Part shown: piece by piece, positions 49,009-58,449 of the stretch
How positions within the stretch are numbered: the first letter of the stretch is position 1
How the letters are laid out: every line of letters begins with the position of its first letter
Assembly: GCA_003553795.1 (NCBI GenBank)
Contig: PWFH01000031.1
Coordinates: 1-64,000 of the forward strand
Length of the DNA: 64,000 nt
Reading direction: 5' to 3'
DNA from: Egibacter sp.
GTDB lineage: Bacteria; Actinomycetota; Nitriliruptoria; Euzebyales; Egibacteraceae
The notes under the pieces: model-generated
The model's database searches: none
What the model saw: the letters and a program-made list of their open reading frames with translations, nothing else
Told to the model about the DNA's origin: nothing
Program-made: the position numbers and the translations under genes

Positions 49009-50829
49009 ATGACCCACTACCGGAGCAACCTCCGCGACATCCAGTTCAACCTCTTCGAGGTCCTCGGCACCCACGAGCGCTTCGGCAGCGGGCCCTACCG
49101 GCAGATGGACCGCGACAGCGCCGAGGCCGTGCTCGAGGAGATCGAGCGCCTGGCCCGCGAGGACTTCGCCGCGAGCTTCGTCGAGGGCGACCGCGTCCCC
49201 CTCGAGCTCGCCGACGGCGACGTCGCGATCCCCGAGGGGACCAAGCGCAGCCTCGACGCCTACTTCGGCGGCGGCTGGGAGGGCCTGACCCTGCCGGAGT
49301 CCCTCGGCGGCCTCGGCGCGCCGAAGAGCCTGTCGTGGGCGGCGCAGTCGATGCTGCTCGGCGCGAACCCCGCAGCGTTCATGTACGCCGCCGGGCCGTT
49401 CTTCGCGGCGATCACCGAGGAGCTCGCCACCGACGAGCAGCGCGAGCGCTGGGTGCGCCCGTGGGTCGAGCGGCGCTGGGGCGGGACGATGGTGCTCACC
49501 GAGCCCGACGCCGGCTCCGACGTCGGCGCCGGGCGCACGAAGGCCGTCGACAACGGCGACGGCACCTGGTCGATCACCGGGGTGAAGCGCTTCATCACCA
49601 ACGGCGACTTCGACTGGCCGGAGAACATCCTCCACCTCGTCCTCGCCCGCCCCGAGGGCCACGGCCCGGGCACGAAGGGCCTGTCGCTCTTCCTCGTGCC
49701 GAAGCACTGGGTCGAGCCCGACGGCTCCCTCGGCGAGCGCAACCCCGTCAGCGCCACCGCCGTCGAGGACAAGATGGGGCTCAAGGCCTCCTCGACCTGC
49801 GAGATGACCTTCGAGGACGCCCGCGGGGTGCTCGTCGGCGAGGTCCACGACGGCATCCGCCAGATGTTCAAGGTCATCGAGTACGCGCGGATGATGGTCG
49901 GCACGAAGGCCATCGAGACACTGTCGACGGGCTACCTCAACGCCCTCGACTACGCCAAGGAGCGGGTCCAGGGGGCCGACCTCACCCAGGCGGCGGACAA
50001 GACCGCCCCGCGGGTCGAGATCATCCGCCACCCCGACGTCCGCCGGATGCTCATGGCCCAGAAGGCCCACGTCGAGGGCATGCGCGCGCTCGTGCTCTAC
50101 ACCGCCTCGATCCAGGACGAGATCGAGATCCTCGAGGAGGCGGGGCAGTCCGGCGGCGAGGCGCACACCGCCGCGGTCAAGCGCAACGACCTCCTCCTGC
50201 CGCTCGTGAAGGGCTACGGCTCGGAGAAGAGCTACGAGCTGCTGTCGCTGTCGCTGCAGGTCCTCGGCGGCTCGGGCTACATCCGCGACTACCCCATCGA
50301 GCAGTACATCCGCGACGCGAAGATCGACACCCTCTACGAGGGCACGACCGGCATCCAGGGTCAGGACCTCTTCTTCCGCAAGATCGGCAAGGACCAGGGC
50401 GCGACGCTGACCGCCCTGCTCACCGAGGTCGCCGAGTTCGCCAAGGGCGACGGCGGAGGGGGCGCGCTCGCCGCCGAGCGGGCCCGCCTGGCCGCCGCCC
50501 TCGAGGACGTCCAGGGCATGCTCGGCTCGATGGTCGGCTTCTTCGGCCACGAGTCCGGCAAGGGCATCTACCTCGTCGGGCTCAACACCACCGAGTTCCT
50601 CTCGTCGCTCTCAGAGCTCGTCATCGGCTGGCTGCTCCTGCGCCACGCCGAGGTCGCGCTCGCCGCCCTCGGGCAGGATCCCAGCGAGCGCGACCGCGCG
50701 TTCTACGAGGGCAAGGTCGCCGCGGCCCGCTGGTTCGCCGGGCGGGTCCTGCCGCAGCTGTCGACGCGCCGGGAGATCCTCGCGAGCACCGACATGGAGC
50801 TCATGGACCTCGACGACCGGGCCCTCTGA
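49009..50829 (+). CDS. Acyl-CoA dehydrogenase (long, C-terminally extended)
   Basis: This 606-residue flavoenzyme catalyses the first step of beta-oxidation. FAD and substrate blocks are MVLTEPDAGSDVGAG, WSITGVKRFITNGD and KMGLKASSTCEMTFED. The catalytic glutamate is in IDTLYEGTTGIQGQD, as in medium- and very-long-chain enzymes of the AcdH C-terminal-domain group. The last about 130 residues form the extra helical domain of the 600-residue family. It is preceded by the 34-bp palindrome and seems to be transcribed alone. Chain-length specificity is unknown. Confidence 0.93.
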   Translation: MTHYRSNLRDIQFNLFEVLGTHERFGSGPYRQMDRDSAEAVLEEIERLAREDFAASFVEGDRVPLELADGDVAIPEGTKRSLDAYFGGGWEGLTLPESLGGLGAPKSLSWAAQSMLLGANPAAFMYAAGPFFAAITEELATDEQRERWVRPWVERRWGGTMVLTEPDAGSDVGAGRTKAVDNGDGTWSITGVKRFITNGDFDWPENILHLVLARPEGHGPGTKGLSLFLVPKHWVEPDGSLGERNPVSATAVEDKMGLKASSTCEMTFEDARGVLVGEVHDGIRQMFKVIEYARMMVGTKAIETLSTGYLNALDYAKERVQGADLTQAADKTAPRVEIIRHPDVRRMLMAQKAHVEGMRALVLYTASIQDEIEILEEAGQSGGEAHTAAVKRNDLLLPLVKGYGSEKSYELLSLSLQVLGGSGYIRDYPIEQYIRDAKIDTLYEGTTGIQGQDLFFRKIGKDQGATLTALLTEVAEFAKGDGGGGALAAERARLAAALEDVQGMLGSMVGFFGHESGKGIYLVGLNTTEFLSSLSELVIGWLLLRHAEVALAALGQDPSERDRAFYEGKVAAARWFAGRVLPQLSTRREILASTDMELMDLDDRAL

Positions 50830-50842
50830 GCCTGCGCGGTCA

Positions 50843-50864
50843 GGTGCCGGCGGGGGCCGGCACC
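50843..50864 (+). terminator. Hairpin after acyl-CoA dehydrogenase gene
   Basis: Perfect 9-bp arms GGTGCCGGC (50843-50851) and GCCGGCACC (50856-50864) enclose a GGGG loop 13 bp after the stop. No U-run follows. It probably ends the acyl-CoA dehydrogenase message before the Sua5 gene. Confidence 0.6.
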
Positions 50865-50950
50865 GCCGCCGCCGGCGCCCGCCGGCGCCCGCCGTCCCGC
50901 CGGACTCCAGGCGGGCGGTCGCGCGCGGCGACGCGCCGTAGACTGCCCGG

Positions 50951-51919
50951 ATGCCCACCGATGCGCCGAGCCGCGGTCGCCTGCGGGCGGCCAGCCCCGA
51001 GGCGATCGCCGAGGGCGCCGCGCTGCTGCGCGCGGGCGCGCTCGTCGGCGTGCCCACCGAGACGGTCTACGGCCTCGGCGCCGACGCCACGAGCGCCGAG
51101 GCGGTCCACGGGATCTTCGTCGCGAAGGGCCGTCCCGCCGACAACCCGCTCATCGTCCACCTCGCCGACCCCGCCGACCTCGCGCGCGTCGTCGCCCGCG
51201 TGAGCCCGCTCGCCGCCGAGCTCGCCGCCCGCCACTGGCCGGGACCGCTCACCCTCGTGCTCGACGCCGCCGAGGACCTGCCGTCGGTGACCACCGGGGG
51301 CCACCCCACCGTCGGCGTGCGCGTCCCCGACCATCCCGTCGCCCGCGCGCTGCTCGCCACGGCCGACACGCCGATGGCCGCGCCGAGCGCGAACCGCTCG
51401 GGACGGCCCTCGCCGACGCGTGCGGAGCACGTGCTCGCCGATCTCGGCGAGCACGTCGCGCTCGTCCTCGACGGCGGCCCGAGCGCGGTCGGCGTCGAGT
51501 CGACCGTCGTCGACGCGCGCGGGACGCGGCCGGTCGTGCTGCGCGAGGGCGCGGTCAGCCGCGAGGCCCTCGACGCCGCGGACGCCGAGCCCCATGCCGC
51601 CGCGCCTGGCTCGCGCTACCGCCACTACGCGCCGGGCTGCGAGGTGCGCCTCGTCGCCCCCGACGACCTGCCCGCGACCGTTGCCCGCCTCGCGGCCACC
51701 GGACGCCGCGTCGGGGCGATCGCCCCGTCGGCGCTGCTGCCGGCCGGGCTCGCGGCGGCCACCGCGGCCGAGGACCCCGTCGCGCTCGCGCACCTGCTCT
51801 ACGACGCGCTCCGTACCGCCGAGACGCGCGGCGTCGACGTCGTCGTCGTCGCCACCGTCGCCGAGGAGGGCATCGGACGGGCGGTCATGGACCGGCTGCG
51901 GCGGGCCGCCGCCGGCTGA
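50951..51919 (+). CDS. Threonylcarbamoyl-AMP synthase (Sua5)
   Basis: This 322-residue enzyme makes threonylcarbamoyl-AMP for the t6A37 modification of ANN-decoding tRNAs. The YrdC domain (first 200 residues) has LVGVPTETVYGLGADA, KGRPADNPLIVH, PGPLTLVL and SANRSGRPSPT. The C-terminal Sua5 domain follows, with GSRYRHYAPGCEV, the linker that caps the active site. The presence of this domain favours Sua5 over the short TsaC form. It lies 121 bp after the dehydrogenase stop and 12 bp before the next gene. Confidence 0.93.
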   Translation: MPTDAPSRGRLRAASPEAIAEGAALLRAGALVGVPTETVYGLGADATSAEAVHGIFVAKGRPADNPLIVHLADPADLARVVARVSPLAAELAARHWPGPLTLVLDAAEDLPSVTTGGHPTVGVRVPDHPVARALLATADTPMAAPSANRSGRPSPTRAEHVLADLGEHVALVLDGGPSAVGVESTVVDARGTRPVVLREGAVSREALDAADAEPHAAAPGSRYRHYAPGCEVRLVAPDDLPATVARLAATGRRVGAIAPSALLPAGLAAATAAEDPVALAHLLYDALRTAETRGVDVVVVATVAEEGIGRAVMDRLRRAAAG

Positions 51920-51931
51920 GACGAGGTCGCC

Positions 51932-53128
51932 ATGGGCGCGCAGGACTGGGAGGCCGCGACGCGGAGGCCCCGGCGCGTCACCTCGGCGCTCGCCGCCGCC
52001 GCGCTGCTCGCCCTGCTCGGCGCCCTCGCCCTCGTCGGGCTCGCCGACGGCACCGGCGCACCGGAGCCCTCCGGGCAGGACGGGCCGTCCGGCATCGTCG
52101 TCGAGGCCGACCCCGGGGCCGAGGCCGACCCCGAGCCCGCGCCGCCGCTCGTCACCGCCGAGGGTGCGCGACGGTGGGAGCCCGACGCCGGCGAGCCCGC
52201 GCTCGACCGCGCCGGGACCCGCTCGCTCTTCGCCCTCGACGACGCGGGCGTCCTCCACGCCCTGCGGCTCGGCTCGGGGCAGCGCTTCTCCAGCGAGGTC
52301 GGCGAGCCGTGGAGCGAGCTCACCCCCCAGGGCAGCGGCATCGTGCTGTGGCAGCCCGACGGCCCCGCGCGACGGCTGCCGAGCACCCTCGTCGAGCCGG
52401 GCACCGACCTCGGCGAGGTCGCCCGCGTCCTGCCGGCGGCCCGCCAGGACAGCGTCGTGCTGCTCAGCGTGGCCCGCGACCGCGTCGTCGAGGTCGCCCC
52501 CGGCGGCACGCAGCGCGCCGCCCACGACCTCGACGAGCCCGCGCTCGTCCTCGACCTCGCACGCGACGGGCGGGCGATGGCCGCGCTCGGCGAGGAGCTC
52601 GCGACACTCGCCCCCGAGGGGGCCGGCCCCGACGCCCCGCTCGCCGTCGAGACGCCGCTGGGACAGGGCGAGCCGCTCGACGCCCGCGGCGGGCGCGCGC
52701 TGTGGGCCAACTGCGAGCGGGCGGCCTGCAGCGTGGACTCGGCGCGGCCCTGGGCCTCCGCCGACCGCGTCGCCCTGGCCGAGGACGGCCTCGCCGTCGA
52801 GGCGATCGCCGGGACGGTGAGCCCCTCGGGCGCGCAGGTCGCGGTGAGCGCGGCCGGCCGCCGCGACGGCGAGCGCGTCGGCACCGCGCTGCTGCACGAC
52901 GCCGACGGCGACCGGCTCCTGCGGCTCGAGGACCTCGTCGACCCGGCCCCGCGGGCGGTCGCGCCGGCCTGGTCGGCCGACGGCAGGCTCGTCGCCTTCG
53001 CCACCGCCGAGGGGCTCGTGCTCGTCGACCTCGCCGAGCGCGAGGCCATCGAGGTGGGCTTCCCCGACGCCGCCGAGCTGCGCGCGCTCGCGCTCTCGAC
53101 GACGATGCGCTGGGGGCAGGGCTCCTAG
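51932..53128 (+). CDS. Hypothetical membrane-anchored beta-propeller-like protein
   Basis: This 398-residue protein has a short cytoplasmic start, one helix (TSALAAAALLALLGALALVGL) and a linker rich in Glu, Asp and Pro. The extracellular rest contains repeated short beta-strand patterns (for example VLHALRLGSGQRFS, GTALLHDADGDRLLRLEDLV and APAWSADGRLVAFATAEG), the last like a WD40/TolB-type blade. I do not recognise a named family, and no catalytic residues are evident. It begins 12 bp after Sua5 and overlaps the mscL stop in a shared CTAG. It is presumably a cell-surface scaffold. Confidence 0.72.
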   Translation: MGAQDWEAATRRPRRVTSALAAAALLALLGALALVGLADGTGAPEPSGQDGPSGIVVEADPGAEADPEPAPPLVTAEGARRWEPDAGEPALDRAGTRSLFALDDAGVLHALRLGSGQRFSSEVGEPWSELTPQGSGIVLWQPDGPARRLPSTLVEPGTDLGEVARVLPAARQDSVVLLSVARDRVVEVAPGGTQRAAHDLDEPALVLDLARDGRAMAALGEELATLAPEGAGPDAPLAVETPLGQGEPLDARGGRALWANCERAACSVDSARPWASADRVALAEDGLAVEAIAGTVSPSGAQVAVSAAGRRDGERVGTALLHDADGDRLLRLEDLVDPAPRAVAPAWSADGRLVAFATAEGLVLVDLAEREAIEVGFPDAAELRALALSTTMRWGQGS

Positions 53129-53499
53129 CCGCGCTCGACGAGGAGGTCGCGGATCTCCCGCAGGAGCACGACGTCCTCGGTGTCAGGCTCCGGCTCGACG
53201 GCCTCCTCAGCATCCCCTGCAGTACGTCGACGCAGCCGCGCGGCGCCGCGCAGGACGAAGAAGAGCACCGTCGCCACGATGATGAAGGAGAGCAGGGCAC
53301 CGAGGAGGGTGCCGACGAGCACCGGGCCGATCGTCATCTCCATGATCGAGTCGAGACCGACGAGCATGGCGATCGTGCCGAGCACGACGTCGTTGGCGAG
53401 CGCCTGGACGATGGCGTTGAAGGCGAGCCCCAGCACGAACGCGGTCGCGAGCTCGACGAGGTTGCCCCGGACGAGGAACGCCTTGTACTCCTGCCACAC
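53125..53499 (-). CDS. mscL: Large-conductance mechanosensitive channel (MscL)
   Basis: This 124-residue channel releases osmotic pressure. The N-terminal EYKAFLVRGNLVELATAFVLGLAFNAIVQAL matches the first helix region (here split as EYKAFLVRGNLVELATAF and VLGLAFNAIVQAL), and SFIIVATVLFFVLRGAAR the second helix. A short acidic cytoplasmic end closes with LREIRDLL. The start GTG 53499 has AGGAG 8 bp upstream; upstream frame residues overlap other genes. The length is slightly below typical MscL (about 135). The stop overlaps the convergent propeller gene. Confidence 0.9.
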   Translation of the reverse strand: MWQEYKAFLVRGNLVELATAFVLGLAFNAIVQALANDVVLGTIAMLVGLDSIMEMTIGPVLVGTLLGALLSFIIVATVLFFVLRGAARLRRRTAGDAEEAVEPEPDTEDVVLLREIRDLLVERG

Positions 53500-53680
53500 G
53501 AGAGGAACTCCTGATGGTCGCGGACGGTCACAAAGGCCTCCACCGTGCCAGACCGTCAGCCACCACGCCGCGCGTCGGGCCAACCGGCCACCTCGGGGTG
53601 CCGCCCTTCCCTGCTTCGGGCGGTTATCGTTGCCGCAGAGCGCGACTGGCGCGCGCGGCGCTGCGACCCGAGGTGTGGCG

Positions 53681-54145
53681 ATGGGCTCAGCGGAGTCCCG
53701 GAACGACTGGTTGCACCACTGGACGGCCCTGACCGCCGCCCGTGACGGCGAGGACCCCGCCGACCCGATCGCCCACAGCGCGCGGCTCGCCACCTGCCTC
53801 ACCGCGGCGGCCGTCGTCCTCACCGATGCCGGCGTCGGCGAGGCCGCCGAGCAGCCCCAGAGCGCGGCGGCGCTGCGCCTGGCCCGGGCGCTGGCCGCGG
53901 AGGCTCCGGTGCCCACGGGCGAGACGGCGGAGGGACCCTGCGGCGCCCCGCCCTCGGGAGGCGACCTCGCGCGCTTCCTCACCGCGCTCGAGGACGCCGC
54001 CCACGCGGTGTACCACTGCCGGCGCGTCCTGCACCCGCGGGGGCGCTGCTGGTTCTCCGCCTCCGGGCCCGACTCGGGGCTCTGCGGCGAGGTGCTCAGC
54101 GCCGCGCACACGATGCGGGCGCCGCGCGCGTCGCTGCCGGGCTGA
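53681..54145 (+). CDS. Hypothetical protein, cysteine-containing
   Basis: I do not recognise this 154-residue protein. It is cytoplasmic, alanine-rich and has several cysteines (ATCLTAAA, EGPCGAPP, YHCRRVLH, GRCWFS, GLCGEV), none in a familiar metal motif. The first 90 residues are predicted mostly helical. The ATG at 53681 follows GAGG; longer reading frames upstream overlap the mscL gene and are unlikely. The opposite strand is also open here, but its composition is Arg/Gly-rich and unnatural. Confidence 0.55.
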   Translation: MGSAESRNDWLHHWTALTAARDGEDPADPIAHSARLATCLTAAAVVLTDAGVGEAAEQPQSAAALRLARALAAEAPVPTGETAEGPCGAPPSGGDLARFLTALEDAAHAVYHCRRVLHPRGRCWFSASGPDSGLCGEVLSAAHTMRAPRASLPG

Positions 54146-54205
54146 GCCCACCACGCCGGAGCGCCGCCGGCCCGTCGGCGCCCACCGCCGCCGGCAGCCC
54201 CCGGC

Positions 54206-56404
54206 TCAGGCCGTCGCGGCGACGAGCCGCTCGGCGAGCCGCGTCGCGCGCTCGCGCGCGCCCGAGCCGGTGCGCGCCGCCGCCGAGGGCAGCAGCGCGG
54301 GGTCGCCGACGAGCAGGAGGCCGTCGCGCGCGCGGGTGATCGCGGTGTAGACGAGCTCACGGGTGAGCATCGCGCGGTGCCCGCGGTCGAGCACGAGCAC
54401 GACGACCGGCCACTCCCCGCCCTGGGACTTGTGCACGGTGAGGCACCACGCGGCACGCAGGTCGCCGGCCTGCGCGGCCTCGTAGGGCACGACGCCCTGG
54501 GGGAAGGCGACCTCGAGGGTGCCCTCGGCCGGATCCGCGGCGATGACCTCGCCGACGTCGCCGTTGGCCACCCCGAGCTCGGCGTCGTTGCGCGTCTGCA
54601 CGACGCGGTCGCCCTCGTGCAGCCCCGCGGTGGCCGGGCGTCCCCGTGCGGGGTTGAGGGCGTCCTTGAGCGCGGCGTTGAGCGCGTCGACCCCGGCCGG
54701 CCCGCGGTACATCGGGCTGAGCACCTGGACGTCGCGGGGCGCGCAGCCGAAGTACGTCGGCGCACGCTCGGCGACGATCGCCGCGACCCGCTCGGGCACC
54801 GCGCGCGAGCGCTCGGGCACGGCGAAGACGTCGCGGTCGCGGCCGCGGGGGGTGGCGACCTCACCGGCGTTGACGGCGTGGGCAAGGGTGACGATGCGGC
54901 TCTCGGCGGCCTGGCGGTGGATCGTCGACAGCCTCGTCGCGCCGAGGCCCGCCCCCTGCGCGGAGGCGGCGAGGAGGTCGCGCAGCACCGCGCCGGGGCC
55001 CACCGACGGCAGCTGGTCGGCGTCGCCGACGAGCAGGAGGTGCGCGCCGTCGTCGACCGCGGCGAGCAGCGCGGCAGCGAGGTGGAGGTCGGCCATCGAC
55101 CACTCGTCGACGACGAGGAGGTCGTGGGGCAGCCGGCGCTGCCGGCCGTAGGTGAAGGCGAAGCCCCCGTCGCCCCGCGGCTGCGCGTCGAGGAGGCGGT
55201 GCACCGTCGAGGCGGGCCGGGCGGTGAGCTCCTCGACGCGCTTGGCCGCGCGGCCGGTGGGCGCCGCGCAGGCCACCCGCAGGTCGGCCTCCTCGCAGGC
55301 GCGCACGACCTCGAGGATCGCCCGGGTCTTGCCGGTGCCCGGGCCGCCCGTGAGCACGCTCACCGGCTCGGCGAGCGCGGTGCGCACCGCCGCGGCCTGC
55401 TCCTCGACGAGGTCGGCGTCGAGGTCGGGCTCCGCGCCGACCGCGGCGGCCACCCGCGAGCGCGCGCCGGCGAGCCGGGCGACGTCGGCGGCGAGCCCGC
55501 GCTCGGCGGCGAGGTCCGCCGGGGTGTACCAGGCCCGGGCTCCGGTGCCGTCGGCGGGGAGGGTCTCCTCGAGCCCGGGCTCGCAGGCCAGCCGCCCGCG
55601 GGCCACGGCGAGGTCGAGGCCCCGGCGGGCGTCGATCGCGTCGACGCCGAGCAGCGCCGCGCTGTCACCGGTGAGGGCCTCGGTGGCCACGGCGACGTGC
55701 CCACCGCGGGCGCGCAGGGCCCGGTGGGCGGCGCTCGCGCCGGCGGCCAGGCGCCGGTCGTCGTAGGCGTCGAGGCCCGCGGCCCGTGCGAGGCTCTCGG
55801 CGTGGGCCCAGCGCGCCGCCGGCACCTCGAGGAGCCGGTAGGGGTCCTCCTCGAGGACCGTCTCGGCCCGGTCGCCGAAGACCCGGTGCGCGCCCTGGGC
55901 GATGCTCGCCGGCACCCCGGCGACGCTGAGGCGCTCGACGAGGGCGGCGAGCGCGCCGGCGTCACGCCACGCCGCGGCGATGCGCTGCGCGAGCGCCGGC
56001 GAGACGCCGCGCACCTTCGCGAGCGACTCGGGCTCGCGCTCGATGACCTCGGGAAGCTCGAGGCCGAAGGCCTTGACGAGCCGTTCGGCGATGCGGTCGC
56101 CGACGCCGGTGAAGCGTGGTGAGGCGAGGAAGGCCTCGAGTGCCTCGGCACGCTCGGGCGGCGCGAGCTCGTAGTAGAGCGCCTCGAAGGTCGTGCCGTG
56201 GCGTGGGTGGTCCACCCAACGCCCGACGAGGCGCAGGGGCTGGCCCGCGCTGACCCCCGCGAGCGGGCCTGCGGCCCGCAGCTCGCCGTCGGCGCCGAGG
56301 AGCTCGACGACGCCGAACCCCGAGCTGGGGTTGGCGAAGACGACGAAGCTCACCTCGCCGACGACGACCTCGTCGGCGACGCCGGACAGGGTGGGCTCGC
56401 GCAC
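54206..56404 (-). CDS. RecD2-like ATP-dependent DNA helicase
   Basis: This 732-residue superfamily 1B helicase opens with a RecD2-type OB region (VVGEVSFVVFANPSSGFGV) and HhH segments. The helicase core has Walker A GGPGTGKTRA, Walker B with DEWSM, motif III GDADQLPSVGPG, and later motifs TVHKSQGGEWP and YTAITRARDGLLLVGD. RecD2 acts in DNA repair and replication-conflict resolution without RecBC. The GTG at 56404 has no strong ribosome site, so a downstream start is possible. The C-terminal 15 residues are Arg/Ala-rich. Confidence 0.9.
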   Translation of the reverse strand: MREPTLSGVADEVVVGEVSFVVFANPSSGFGVVELLGADGELRAAGPLAGVSAGQPLRLVGRWVDHPRHGTTFEALYYELAPPERAEALEAFLASPRFTGVGDRIAERLVKAFGLELPEVIEREPESLAKVRGVSPALAQRIAAAWRDAGALAALVERLSVAGVPASIAQGAHRVFGDRAETVLEEDPYRLLEVPAARWAHAESLARAAGLDAYDDRRLAAGASAAHRALRARGGHVAVATEALTGDSAALLGVDAIDARRGLDLAVARGRLACEPGLEETLPADGTGARAWYTPADLAAERGLAADVARLAGARSRVAAAVGAEPDLDADLVEEQAAAVRTALAEPVSVLTGGPGTGKTRAILEVVRACEEADLRVACAAPTGRAAKRVEELTARPASTVHRLLDAQPRGDGGFAFTYGRQRRLPHDLLVVDEWSMADLHLAAALLAAVDDGAHLLLVGDADQLPSVGPGAVLRDLLAASAQGAGLGATRLSTIHRQAAESRIVTLAHAVNAGEVATPRGRDRDVFAVPERSRAVPERVAAIVAERAPTYFGCAPRDVQVLSPMYRGPAGVDALNAALKDALNPARGRPATAGLHEGDRVVQTRNDAELGVANGDVGEVIAADPAEGTLEVAFPQGVVPYEAAQAGDLRAAWCLTVHKSQGGEWPVVVLVLDRGHRAMLTRELVYTAITRARDGLLLVGDPALLPSAAARTGSGARERATRLAERLVAATA

Positions 56405-56474
56405 GGCCGCAGTGTGCCACCGCGCACGGGCAGGACCCGCGCCGGGCGGGTCCGGCCTGGGGACCGCCGGTCGG

Positions 56475-57290
56475 TCAGGCCTCGCTGTCGCGCTCGACGA
56501 CGTTGAGGCGCAGGTCGATGTCCTCGACACCGGGGACGGTGGCGATGACGGCCCTGATGGCCTCCTCGTCGGTGCCCTCGGGCACTGCGCCACGGACGAA
56601 GACGGTGTTCTCCGCGACGTTGATGTTGAGCTTGGGCAGCCCGCTCGTGCGGGGGTCCTGCCCGAGGCGGGTGCGGACCTCGTCGGCGACGGGCTTCTGG
56701 TCGGCCGGCGTCGCGAGGTCGGGGGTGTCCTGCCCGACCCGGCTCGCGATGCGCTCGAGCTCCTCGACGGTCTCGTGCTTGCGCGATCCGGCGACGACCC
56801 CGGCGGCGAAGCCGGCGACGACGCCCGCGCCGGCGAGCAGCCACTTGCCCGCGCTGCGCTTCTTGTCCACCGGTCGCACCCCGAGCTTCTCGCCGGCGGG
56901 GCTGTGGGTCAGCCAGTCACCGACCGAGGCGAGGGTCTTGTCGGTGGCCTCGGTCGCGCTCGCCTTGGCCTGGCGGTACTGGTCGGACTCGCGGACCTTG
57001 CCGGCGAGCTCGGAGGCCTTGTCGTCGATCCCGCGCTCGTGGATCTGCTCGCGCGCCTTCACGAGGAGGTCCTCACCGGTGGCCTGCGCCTTGGCGAGCG
57101 CCTCGGACTCGCGTACCCGCTCGGCGAGCTCGCCCGCCTGCTCGGCGAGCTCGGCGGCACGCTCCTCGAGCTTGGCGTCCTTGGCGATGGCCTTGGCCTG
57201 GCCCTTGAGCTCCTTGGCCTGCTTGCGCAGCTCCTCGGCCTGCTTCTCCGCGCCCTTGCGCATCTTCTTCGCCTTCCGGGTGCTCGACAT
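56475..57290 (-). CDS. BON-domain protein with coiled-coil N-terminus
   Basis: This 271-residue protein starts with a Lys/Glu/Ala coiled coil (KKMRKGAEKQAEELRKQAK), has a short hydrophobic stretch (LLAGAGVVAGFAAGVVAG, about residues 150-170) and ends with a BON domain (VADEVRTRLGQDP and VFVRGAVPEGTDEEAIRAV). BON domains bind phospholipids or periplasmic interfaces. The middle resembles YtxH/general stress proteins, so a stress role is possible. The ATG at 57290 has GGGGAG upstream. Confidence 0.8.
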   Translation of the reverse strand: MSSTRKAKKMRKGAEKQAEELRKQAKELKGQAKAIAKDAKLEERAAELAEQAGELAERVRESEALAKAQATGEDLLVKAREQIHERGIDDKASELAGKVRESDQYRQAKASATEATDKTLASVGDWLTHSPAGEKLGVRPVDKKRSAGKWLLAGAGVVAGFAAGVVAGSRKHETVEELERIASRVGQDTPDLATPADQKPVADEVRTRLGQDPRTSGLPKLNINVAENTVFVRGAVPEGTDEEAIRAVIATVPGVEDIDLRLNVVERDSEA

Positions 57291-57498
57291 CGCGGTGCTC
57301 CCCTCCATGGTCGTGCGACTCGATGGCCGCCCCGGTGGTCCTTCCCGGGCGGGCCTCGGCAGAAACCGTGCGCCGGCGCCCGGTCACGGCCGCGGCACCG
57401 GTCGCACCGTACCGCCGCGGGGCCGGTTCCGTGACTCCGCCACGCCCGCGGCGCACAATGCGTCGCCGTTGACCCGACGTCCCAGGAGCCCACGCCGC

Positions 57499-57894
57499 AT
57501 GAGCCCCGCAGGCCTCGCCGCCGAGCAAGGCGTTGAGCGCCTGCTCGTGCGGCTGCCGTGGGCGGGAGCCGGCATCGAGGACCTGCCTGCCGTCGACCCC
57601 GCCGACGCGGTGAGCGTCTCGCTCACCGACGCCACCGGAGCGCTCGGCGCCGCGGGCGCCCTCGCCGACCGCGGCTACCTCGTCGTCGGCGCCGTGGCCG
57701 GTCGCGAGGCCGGCTCGTGGATCGACGTGCTCATCCCCCGGGACGTCCTCGCCGGCCACGAGGGCTGGCGCGCGGTCCTCGCCGCGGGGGGCGCGCGGGT
57801 GCTCCACCCATCGTTCGGTCCCGTCGCCGCGGTGTTCGGGCCGGTGCTCGCCGCGCACGCGGCGGTGCGCGAGGCGCCGCCGGGCGGCCGCTGA
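57499..57894 (+). CDS. Hypothetical protein
   Basis: I do not recognise this 131-residue protein. It contains alternating strands and helices (VERLLVRLPWAGAGIEDL, VDPADAVSVSLTDATGALG, SWIDVLIPRDVLAGHEG) and no signal peptide, membrane helix or metal motif. The start ATG 57499 is preceded by AGGAG, 11 bp away. The gene is flanked by a BON gene and an RsbW-like gene on the other strand, which gives no clue to its role. Confidence 0.5.
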   Translation: MSPAGLAAEQGVERLLVRLPWAGAGIEDLPAVDPADAVSVSLTDATGALGAAGALADRGYLVVGAVAGREAGSWIDVLIPRDVLAGHEGWRAVLAAGGARVLHPSFGPVAAVFGPVLAAHAAVREAPPGGR

Positions 57895-57918
57895 GACCCG
57901 GCCGCTCACCTCGCCCGC

Positions 57919-58347
57919 TCAGCAGCGCCGGTCGAGCGCGGCCTCCCCGTCGAGGGCGAGCTCGCGCCAGCGCTTGACGAGACGCACCCGCATCGCCTCG
58001 TCCTCGCGGACGAACTCGAGGTCGTCGACGAGCGCGCCGATGAGCGACAGGCCGCGGCCGTCCTCCTCATCGTCGTTGACGGGGGTGCCCGCTCCGACGA
58101 ATCCCGGGCCGAGGTCGACGACCTCGACCTCGCAGCCGTGCGGGTCGACGGCGAGGTGGACCGAGTAGTCGTCGACGCCGCTGGCGTGGCGCACGACGTT
58201 GCCGCAGGCCTCGGTGATCGCGACCTCGAGGTCGTGCACGGCGTCGGCCGGCGCACCGACCTCGGCGAGGAGGCTGCCCGCGACCCGGCGCATCACGGCC
58301 ACGTAGCGTGCATCACGGGGCAGCCTGAGCTGCATGTGAAGCTGCAC
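57919..58347 (-). CDS. RsbW-like serine-protein kinase/anti-sigma factor
   Basis: This 142-residue HATPase_c_2 protein has the N-box EVAITEACGNVVRHA, G1-like VVDLGPGF and G2-like GRGLSLIGALVDD, so it resembles anti-sigma factors of the SpoIIAB/RsbW type. It probably phosphorylates an anti-sigma antagonist and holds an alternative sigma factor; neither partner is next to it. The GTG at 58347 has GGGGAC upstream. The last 20 residues are acidic with a final Cys. Confidence 0.88.
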   Translation of the reverse strand: MQLHMQLRLPRDARYVAVMRRVAGSLLAEVGAPADAVHDLEVAITEACGNVVRHASGVDDYSVHLAVDPHGCEVEVVDLGPGFVGAGTPVNDDEEDGRGLSLIGALVDDLEFVREDEAMRVRLVKRWRELALDGEAALDRRC

Positions 58348-58449
58348 CGCTGTCCCCTCCCACGTGGTCCGCCGTCGCGGGCCGTGGCCGTCGCTCGATG
58401 GCGAAGGCAGGCTTCCCCTCGTCGAGACGAGCTAACCGCAGGAGCGCCG

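Noticed and set aside
53687-54154. Minus-strand gene opposite the cysteine-containing hypothetical
   Set aside because: The product is Arg/Gly-rich without acidic balance, unlike real proteins in this window, whereas the plus-strand frame has a ribosome site and natural composition.
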